Shown here in pieces: positions 16,788 to 25,800 of a DNA stretch of 64,000 nucleotides (positions are counted from its first letter, which is position 1; each line of letters opens with the position of its first letter). This DNA is from Martinezella rhizogenes (lineage in GTDB: Bacteria; Pseudomonadota; Alphaproteobacteria; Rhizobiales; Rhizobiaceae), in the NCBI GenBank assembly GCA_013322215.1, contig JAAMEZ010000014.1:372001-436000 (forward strand). Reading direction: 5' to 3'. The translations under genes were made by a program, and so were the position numbers. The notes below the pieces were generated by a model. The model was not told the DNA's origin, ran no database searches, and was given only the letters and a program-made list of their open reading frames with translations.

Positions 16788-17594
16788 ATGAGCAACCGCC
16801 GCGTGTTTCTTCGCGCGTCAATTGCGGCTGCACTCGTTTCGATCATGGATATAGGAATTGCTCATGCCGGTGACACCGGCGATGCGCTTGATGTCAGCAG
16901 CATGACACTCACCTTCGAGGATGCTTTCGACAATCTCAGCATCTCCGCCTGGGGGCCTGGTACCCGCTGGATTTCCCACACACCATGGAATGGCGACTTT
17001 GGCGGCGCCCGCTTCTCCGATCCGAGCGGCGACTTCCCCTTCGCAATACAGGACGGGATGCTGCGCATTACTGCTGCACGCGACAGCAAAGGTCTATGGC
17101 GCTCCGGCTTGATCGCCTCTGTTGATGAGCATGGAAATGGCTTTTCTCAGCAATATGGCTACTTCGAGATGCGGGCGCGGTTGCCCGATGGCCCAGGTGT
17201 CTGGCCAGCCTTCTGGCTTATCGGCAAGGATCGATCAAAGGCTACCGCCGAGATAGATGTCATCGAATATTATGGCGACAAGCCTGGCGCCTACTCTTCG
17301 ACGGTCCATGTCTGGCATCGGGATGGGCGGCATGATTCTGCTTTTTCCCGCGTCAACGTGTTTTCCACTGCAAGCCCCGCTGATTTGCACACCTATGGCG
17401 TGAAGATCGATTCCGATTTCATCCGCATGTATTTCGACGGCAATCTTGTCTGGAAAACCAAGATCCCGCCGGAACATCGCCAGCCGATGTATATGCTCAT
17501 CGACCTTGGTATCGTCGACGGCATATCCAAGATGGCTGCGGCCGACCCATCCTTCATGTTCGTTGATTACGTCAGAGCCTATCAGTTCAAATAG
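16788..17594 (+). CDS. Secreted GH16 endo-beta-glycanase
   Basis: A 268-residue exported protein. The N-terminus has a twin-arginine-like signal (NRRVFLRAS, hydrophobic core, AHA-G). The GH16 catalytic signature EIDVIEYYG gives nucleophile Glu155 and acid/base Glu160, with typical upstream GYFEMRARLPDGPGVWPAFWL. Related rhizobial enzymes (ExoK, ExsH type) cut beta-1,3/1,4-glucan stretches in succinoglycan to control chain length. Start ATG 16788 lacks a clear ribosome site; ATG 16752 in the same frame is possible. It lies divergent from the polymerase gene and upstream of the NRPS genes, linking it to the EPS locus. Confidence 0.88.
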   Translation: MSNRRVFLRASIAAALVSIMDIGIAHAGDTGDALDVSSMTLTFEDAFDNLSISAWGPGTRWISHTPWNGDFGGARFSDPSGDFPFAIQDGMLRITAARDSKGLWRSGLIASVDEHGNGFSQQYGYFEMRARLPDGPGVWPAFWLIGKDRSKATAEIDVIEYYGDKPGAYSSTVHVWHRDGRHDSAFSRVNVFSTASPADLHTYGVKIDSDFIRMYFDGNLVWKTKIPPEHRQPMYMLIDLGIVDGISKMAAADPSFMFVDYVRAYQFK

Positions 17595-17887
17595 CCTCTT
17601 CATCATCCAGCCCTCCGGCAATTCTTCCCGAACTGTAGCTACCACGCAGCCTTTGCCCGATCGGCAAGATTGGCGCTGCTCATAATGCTTTCGGCCGGGT
17701 TACGGCCGCCATGGCAGACCTTTCCGACAAAATGGCTACGCGCCCTTATGACTTACGACTTTCGGTGGTGCGGACAATCATCCCAATGACCAGCTGGTGC
17801 TTTTGCTCCAGCATGAAATTCTGCGATCGACGATGCAGCATTTCACAACATGCCGTCATCCATCGCAGGACAACCCGGAGAGCGATA
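17595..17887. other. Spacer between GH16 and NRPS genes
   Basis: About 293 bases with an open frame continuing upstream of the NRPS gene from 17711, but without a ribosome site or conserved sequence in it. It probably contains the promoter of the PKS/NRPS operon. I found no hairpin that would clearly end the GH16 transcript. Confidence 0.35.
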
Positions 17888-19801
17888 ATGATTGACCGCG
17901 AGGCGCAGGCAGACGCAATTGGCGCAGCAAGCATGCATTACGATCGCAATCTTTGCCTTCATCAAATGCTGCGCAAACAGGCTAGAGCAGCACCGGAGGC
18001 AACGGCCCTTGTCTCCGGCGACACTCATATCAACTACCGTGACCTTGATCGCATATCCGATGCGCTGGCGTTGCATCTGATAAGAGTAGGCGTCCATAAG
18101 GCCGATATTGTCGGCCTCTTTCTGCCGCGCAGCGTCAATGCGATCATTTGCACCCTGGCCATACTGAAAGCCGGTGGCGCCTATCTCCCGCTCGATCCGG
18201 CCTTTCCCGTGGAGCATCTCGACTTCGTTATCGCAGAATGTGCGCCCAAGGTCATTTTCGTTGACTCCGCCCATGGCGAGAAGCTCGCCAGCGTGCCGAG
18301 CATGAGCGGCAGGGTCATCGAAGCGGATGCCATTATCACAGAAATGGCACATCGACCCGGCGCGACCGTGCCGTCCCTGGAGATAACGGGCGGTGATCTT
18401 GCCTATGTCATGTACACGTCCGGCTCAACCGGGCGGCCCAAGGGAACGATGATCTGCCATCGCAGTATTTCACGCGTCGTTCTCGATCAGAACTATGTCG
18501 AATTCCACCGCAATGACGTCGTCCTGCACACGGCCACTATCTCCTTCGACGCATCGACACTCGAAATCTGGGGCGCGCTTCTCAATGGCAGCACTTTGGC
18601 AGTCATGCCTGATACCGATTTCTCGATTTCACGCCTGTCCGATTTCATGCAGGAGACCGGCGTCACTATCGCCTTCCTGACGACAGGGCTGTTCAATCTC
18701 TTTGCCGATCATGCCCGCGCAACCCTGCCGAAGCTTCGTCACATCCTCTTCGGCGGCGATGTCGGTTCGGCCGTTCACGCCCGCCGCTTTCTGGAGCGCT
18801 ACCCGGGCTGCAGGCTCACCAATGCCTATGGGCCGACTGAAACGACGGTCTTTGCCACGGCCTTTCAGGTCCTGCCGAGTTTTTCGGGCACCGAGCTGCC
18901 GATCGGCAAGGCAATCGCTCATACTGGAATCGCGATATTGGACGAGGAGCTGCGTGTCGTTCCTCCAGGCATTGAAGGCCAATTGGCGATATCCGGCGAC
19001 GGCCTCGCTCTTGGCTATTTCAAGCGACCGGAACTGACGGAACAGAAATTCGTCACCGTCGAAACCAAGGACGGCGCAACACGCTTCTATCTGACGGGCG
19101 ACGTGGCCTGCCTGAAGCCGGACGGCACCGTTACCTTCAAGGGACGCCGCGACCGACAGATCAAGATCAACGGCAAGCGCATCGAGCTCGATGAGATCGA
19201 GGCCGCGCTCCGTCGCGATCCGCGCCTTGCCGACGGCATCGTGCTTTGCCACATACAGGGCGAGAACCTCAAACGCATCGTTGCCTATCTATGCCCGAAG
19301 GAGAGCCATGTGGGCGCTGGCGCCGATCTGGCGCAAGGCGTCATGGCGACGCTGCGCGCGGCTCTTCCGGCCTATATGATCCCGAATGCCACGGTCATCG
19401 TTGATGCCTTGCCACTGACGCCGGCCGGTAAAGTCGATCGTTCGAAATTGCTGCCTCCTCCGGCCGAAACCCAGACAAGGCCTGCAGATATCAGGAGCCG
19501 GACCGAGGAACTGCTGACGACGCTATGGCAGGAGGCATTGGCGCTCGAGGGCGTCGATCTCGACCGGAACTTCTTCGATCTTGGCGGCACGTCCCTTCAG
19601 CTGATGGAAATTCATGCCGGTCTCGAAGAGACACTCGGTCACGCGATCGATGTGGTCGCGTTGCTGCGTCATCCGACCATTCGCGAACTGGCACTTCACC
19701 TGGATGGACGTACTCCCGGTCCGACCCGTCTTGCCGCCGCCGCGCAACGCGCCGCGTTGCAGAAGAAGGCGATCTCTCATATCCGCAGGAGCTCCTTATG
19801 A
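17888..19801 (+). CDS. NRPS loading module A-PCP
   Basis: A 637-residue protein with an adenylation domain (about 25-535) and a carrier domain (about 545-615). Core motifs: YTSGSTGRPKG (A3), NAYGPTETT (A5), YLTGDVA (A7), INGKRIELDEIE (A8), PAGKVDR (A10 Lys), and LGGTSL with phosphopantetheine Ser569. Aligning by eye with GrsA gives a specificity line of about D-A-L-F-L-G-A-V-F-K, which suits a hydrophobic aliphatic amino acid; the exact residue is uncertain. There is no condensation domain, so it starts the chain. GGAG seven bases before ATG 17888 sets the start. Its stop overlaps the next start (ATGA). Confidence 0.9.
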   Translation: MIDREAQADAIGAASMHYDRNLCLHQMLRKQARAAPEATALVSGDTHINYRDLDRISDALALHLIRVGVHKADIVGLFLPRSVNAIICTLAILKAGGAYLPLDPAFPVEHLDFVIAECAPKVIFVDSAHGEKLASVPSMSGRVIEADAIITEMAHRPGATVPSLEITGGDLAYVMYTSGSTGRPKGTMICHRSISRVVLDQNYVEFHRNDVVLHTATISFDASTLEIWGALLNGSTLAVMPDTDFSISRLSDFMQETGVTIAFLTTGLFNLFADHARATLPKLRHILFGGDVGSAVHARRFLERYPGCRLTNAYGPTETTVFATAFQVLPSFSGTELPIGKAIAHTGIAILDEELRVVPPGIEGQLAISGDGLALGYFKRPELTEQKFVTVETKDGATRFYLTGDVACLKPDGTVTFKGRRDRQIKINGKRIELDEIEAALRRDPRLADGIVLCHIQGENLKRIVAYLCPKESHVGAGADLAQGVMATLRAALPAYMIPNATVIVDALPLTPAGKVDRSKLLPPPAETQTRPADIRSRTEELLTTLWQEALALEGVDLDRNFFDLGGTSLQLMEIHAGLEETLGHAIDVVALLRHPTIRELALHLDGRTPGPTRLAAAAQRAALQKKAISHIRRSSL

Positions 19802-22800
19802 AAGGGAATCACCAGGACAATGGCAAACAGCGTGATGTCGAAGACAATGAGGAGCTAAGCGAGCAAATTTCCGGACACATCGCCATTGTCGGCATGTCCG
19901 GCCGTTTTCCCGGCGCGCCCTCGGTGCAGGCGCTCTGGCAGCTTGTACTCGAAGGAAAGAACGCCTTTTCGCTTTTCACGCCGGATGAGCTCGAAGACGC
20001 CTTTACCGACGAGGAGCGGGCGCAGCCGAATTATGTCGCCGCAAGGCCCCATCTCGACGGTGCCGATATGTTCGACGCCGAGTTCTTCGGCATGTTTCCG
20101 CGCGAGGCTGCGGTTACCGATCCGCAGCACCGGATCTTCCTCGAAATATGCTGGGAAGCCCTCGAGGACGGCGGTTACGATCCGCAACGCTATGACGGCC
20201 TGATCGGGGTTTTCGCTGGCTCCTCGATGCCGACCTACCTGATCAACAATGTTCTGCGCGATCGCGCCAAAGCGGAAGAGTTCACATCGAACTACCAGAT
20301 CGGCTGCTTCCATGAGCTTGTCGGCGCACTCAACGACACGCTGGCGACCCGCATCGCCTATAAATTCAACCTGCGCGGTCCGGCTTTCACATTGCAATCC
20401 GCCTGTTCAACCTCGCTCCTTGCGGTTTCTCAGGCATGCCAGAACCTGCTGACCTATAGCTGCGACATGGCCCTGGCCGGCGGCATTTCCGTTACCATTC
20501 CGCAAAAGCGAGGCTACATCTACCAAGAAGGCGGCATGGCCTCGCCCGACGGAACCTGCCGGCCGTTCGATGCCGACGCCGCCGGAACGGTTTTTGCCAG
20601 CGGAGCGGGTGTCGTCCTCCTGAAGCGGCATGAGGACGCGCTCAAGGATGGCGATCATATCTATGCGGTCATTCGCGGCTACGGCATCAACAATGACGGC
20701 AGCGACAAGGTCGGCTTCACGGCGCCGAGTGTGGAAGGCCAGGCCGAAGCGATTGCCACGGCTCTCGCCAATGCGGCGGTCGATCCCTCGACCATCGGTT
20801 ATATCGAATGCCACGGCACGGCGACACCGCTCGGCGACCCTATCGAGTTCAACGGATTGACGCGCGCCTTCGCGCAGGATGCGTCGGGTTCGGCCAATTG
20901 CGCGCTTGGGTCGGTCAAGGGCACCATCGGCCATACGGACGCCGCGGCTGGCGTGACAGGCCTCATCAAGACGGCGCTTGCCTTGCGCTGCGCAAAAATC
21001 CCGCCGATGCCCAATTATCACCAGCCCAATCCGCGCATCGATCTTGAGAAAAGCCCCTTCTACATTCCGGTGACGGCAACGGAGTGGCCACAGGGACAGG
21101 AGCCGCGAAGAGCGGGGGTCAGCGCTTTCGGCGTAGGCGGAACAAATGTTCACGTCGTTTTGGAGGAGCCCCCCTACCCGCCGGCTAAGTCGAAAGAAGT
21201 AGAGGGCCACTACATTCTCCCTCTTTCGGCTCGCAACAAGCCGGCACTTGCCGAGATGCGCACCAATTTGAGTAATCATCTCGCCGAAAACCCGGAGCTT
21301 TCGATAGCGCAGCTCGCCCACACGCTGCAAACCGGACGGCGCGAGTTCGGCCACCGGCTGGCCGTTGCCGCCGAAAATGTCGAGGAAGCGATCCTCAAGC
21401 TGACGACGGACAGTTATCAGCCTCTCGCCGCCGATCAGCCGTCCGTCGCCTTCATGTTTCCCGGCCAAGGCGCGCAATATGTCGGCATGGGTGCCGGGCT
21501 TTACCGCTCTGAACCGGAGTTTGCCCGCTGGATCGACCGCGGTTCCGACCTTTTGAAGATGACGCTTGGGCTCGATCTGCGCGACTACATCTGCCACACC
21601 GGCCCCGCAACCCAGGCCATCACCGACGAGCAGCGCGAAACCCGCATCGCTCAGCCCTGTCTCTATCTTGTCGAATATGCGCTTGCCCGATTGTGGCTGA
21701 GCCGCGGCGTCAAACCGTACGCCATGATCGGTCACAGCGTTGGCGAGTTTGTTGCCGCTACGCTCGCCAACGTTATTTCGTTCGAAGACGGCCTGCGTCT
21801 CGTGGCCAATCGCGGGCGGCTGATGCAGCATCAACCGCAGGGGGCGATGGTATCCGTTCGCGCCGATGCGGCAACGACCGCCTCCTATCTGCGAGGCGAG
21901 GTGGAGATCGCCGCGATCAATGCCCCGAAACTCTGTGTCATCTCCGGTCCCTTTGCCGATATCGAAACGGTTTGCGCAGCACTTTCGGAAGCTGAGATCG
22001 CCTTCAGCCGGCTGCACACATCGCACGCCTTTCATTCCGCGATGATGAATGATGCGGCTCTGGCGCTACGCCAGGAAACCGAGAAGGTCACCTACGGTAC
22101 GGCGACCATCCCCTTCATTTCCGGCGTCACCGGTGACTGGCAGACCGCCGAATTGGCAACCTCCCCGGATTACTGGGCCATGCATTGCCGTGACGCCGTC
22201 CGCTTCGCCGATGGGCTGGCAACACTTTGCCGCGATCGCAAGCCGATTCTTCTCGAAGTGGGGCCAGGGCGCACGCTGTCGGTCTTTGCCGCCCAGACGA
22301 TCGCACGCGACAATCTTGCCGTCGTCGTGCAATCCCTGCCCGAGCATGATCGGGCCGCCGCCGCCGCGGCGACGCTCGCAGAGGCTCACGGCAAGCTGTG
22401 GATGGCCGGCTGCCGCCTCAACTGGCCGGCTCTTCCATCAGCGGCACGGCAGCGGCTGTCCCTGCCCACCTATCCCTTCCAGCGGCAGCGCCATTGGATC
22501 GATGCCCCGCCATCTTCGCGTCGTGCATCCACCCAACGCCCCAATGCCGAACCGGACAATCGGCCGAAAGCCGAATCCCTTGTCTCTGACCTCAACCTTA
22601 CCGGGGAGAATCGAGCAATGAATGTTGCAGCACCCATTCCCACCTCTAACCGTCTGCCGCAATTGGAAACGGCGCTTCTGACCTTGCTCAGCGACATGTC
22701 GGGCGAAACGCTTGGGCCGGACGAGCGGGCAGCGACATTCCTGGAGCTCGGTTTCGACTCGCTTTTCGTGGGCCAGTTTGCGCAACGCATCGAAAAAGAC

Positions 22801-25800
22801 TTCAAGGTCAAAATCTCCTTCCGGGAATTGCTGAGCGATATTCCTTCCGTCGCCGATCTGGCCGTTCATCTCGATCAGCAAATGCCTCCTGAGCCGGTGA
22901 AGACGGCCGATCCGTTGCCGACGGCCTCTCCCATCGCCGCCGCGGCGATGCCGATCATGCCAGTATCGGCACCCGCACCAATGACGGCGCCCGCTCCGCA
23001 AGTCGCATCGATGCCGGCTGCGGCGTCGGATCTCGCCACGGTGCTGCAATCACAGATCCAGATGGCACAAACGCTGTTTTCCCAACAAGTGCTGATGTTG
23101 CAAGCCATGCAGGGTGGGGCTCCGGCTGCCATCGCACCAAGCGCGCTTCCCGCAGCGCCCGTCTTGCCGGCGCCGCAAGCTGCAGCAAGCCAGCCCTTGT
23201 CCACCCCCGCCGCAGCGGCTCCCGCAGAAAGCGACTTCGGCACCGAGCGCATCAAGCTCTATCGCCCGAATGCCAAGAGCGTGACATCGGAGATTTCCGC
23301 CGCCAAGCAGGATTTCATCACTGATCTCACCAAGGCCTATGAAACCAAGAATGCCAAATCCAAGGCATTCACGCAGGAGCATCGCGGATACCTGGCCGAC
23401 CCCCGATCCGCATCGGGCTTCCGCGCCGACTGGAAGGAAATGGTGTTTCCGATCGTCTGCGATCATTCCAAGGGCGCCCATATCTGGGATATCGACGGCA
23501 ACCAATATGTCGATCTCGTCAACGGCTTCGGGCAGACGGCCTTCGGCCATGCACCTGATTTCGTCATCGACGCCGTCAAGGCTCAGGCCGACCGCGGATT
23601 TGCGATCGGTCCGCAGACGCCGCTTGCCGGCGATGTCGCAAGGATGATTGCCGACGTGACAGGCCACGAGCGGGTCACCTTCTGCAACACCGGCTCCGAG
23701 GCGGTCATGGCCGCGATGCGGCTTGCGCGCGCCGTCACCGGCCGCGATCGGGTCGTGGTCTTTGCCAATGATTATCACGGCCAATTCGATGAAGTTCTGG
23801 TCAAGGGCCGCAATCGTGCCGACAAGCCGATTGCCCTGCCGGTTGCCTCCGGCATTCCGATGGCCTCGGTGTCGAACATGACGGTCCTGCGCTATGGCGC
23901 GCCGGAAAGCCTCGATTTCATCCGCGCAAATGCCGGTGATATCGCAGCCGTCATCATCGAGCCGATCCAGAGCCGTCATCCGGAGCTGCAGCCGCGCGAA
24001 TTCGTCCTGGAACTGCGCGATATCGCCACCAAGTCGGAATTCGCCCTCGTTTTCGATGAGGTCGTCACCGGCTTCCGTGTCGATCCGGGCGGGATGCAGG
24101 CGATCTGGGGCATCAAGGGCGACATGGCAACCTATGGCAAGGTCGTCGGCGGCGGCATGCCGATCGGCGTGCTGGTCGGCAGCCCGCGCTTCATGGATGC
24201 GCTCGACGGCGGCCATTGGACTTACGGCGACAATTCCGTTCCCATGACGGCACCGACATTCTTTGCCGGCACCTTCGTCCGTCATCCGCTGGTGCTCGCC
24301 GCCGCCGAAGCCGTGCTGTACCACATCAAGGGAGAGGGCTCGGCCCTCTATGGCCGCGTCGCCGAGCGAACGGAGGCGCTGGTTGCCGAGATCAAGGCAG
24401 ATCTCGCCAGACGCGGCATTGCCGACGTCGTTCATGGCTACAAGAGCTGGTTTGCCACCGACTTCTCCAGCCAGGACCCGCTTGGCGCACTGTTTTATGC
24501 CCAGATGCGGCTGAATGGCGTCCATATTCAGGACGGCTACCCTTGCTTCCTGACGACGGCCCATAGCGAAGATGACTTCCGCTTCATCGCGAAGGCCTTC
24601 CGCGACAGTCTCGATGCCATGCAGGCCGTCGGCATATTCACGGCGATCAAGGAGCCATCCCAACCTGCAATGCCGATAGAGGCGTCTGTCGCACGGGCGC
24701 AATCCGCACCGCTGACGGAGGCGCAGACGGAAATATGGCTTGCAGCTCAGGCAGGTGACGAAGCCTCCTGCTCGTTCAATGAATCCTTTTCGCTGACGCT
24801 GGAGGGATTGCTGGATGAGAAAGCCATCCAGAAAGCCTTCGACGCGGTCATCGCCCGCCACGACGCACTCCACATTCGCTTCGACCGCGGCGGCGAGCAT
24901 TTCCAGTTCATTCCGGATTTCAAGCTCGACCTGCCCGTCCTCGAAGGCCTCAATGAAAAAGGCCTCGCCGAGCTCATCGACGATGAAGCACGCACGCCCT
25001 TCGACCTGATCAACGGGCCGCTGGTCCGCGCAAGCATCGTCAAGCTGGCGTCCGAAAAGCATGTGCTGGTCTTCACAGCCCATCACATCATCTGCGACGG
25101 CTGGTCGATCAATACCTTCGTCGAAGAGCTGGCGACAGCCTACGAGGCTTATAAGGCCGGCAATGCTCCTGAGTTCCGGCCGGCGCTTTCCTTTGCCACC
25201 TATTCGACCGACCTTTCGCCCAGGCCGGAGAAATCGCAGGCGACCGAGCAATTCTGGCTCGATCAGTTCAAGACCGTTCCCGATCTTCCCGATCTGCCGC
25301 TCGATCGTCCACGGCCGGAATACCGCAGCTTTGCCGGCGGCAGCTGCACCGGCTATATCGGCGCCGAGGTCTACAAGGCGCTGAAGAAAAGGGGGGCAAA
25401 GTCGGGCGCCACGCTATTTTCCACCCTGCTCGCGACCCTCCAAGTGATGATATCGCGGCTATCGGGCCAGGATGATATCGTCATCGCCATTCCTTCGGCC
25501 GGTCAAAGCCTGCTCGACGGCCAGATCCTCGTCGGCCATTGCGTCAATCTGCTGCCGCTGCGTCAGGCGGTATCGCTGACGGAGCCGTTTGCCGCCCATC
25601 TGAAGGCAACGCAGCAGCTCGTCTTCCAGGCCTTTGAGCATCAGGATTACACCTACGGCACGCTGGTGCGCAAACTGGATACGAAACGCGATCCGCGCCG
25701 TCTGCCGCTCACTGAAATCCAGTTCAACCTGGAACGCATGGCCGGCGGATCGTCGTTTGGCGGCCTCAAGCCGACCATTGAGCCGAATGCAAAGGCCTTC

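Noticed and set aside
20407..22035. Long minus-strand frame of 542 codons inside the PKS gene
   Set aside because: It lies antisense to the KS-AT region, whose catalytic residues are all intact. Long antisense frames are expected in GC-rich genes of this codon bias; the same holds for those at 23050-25251, 47506-49134 and 51586-53034.
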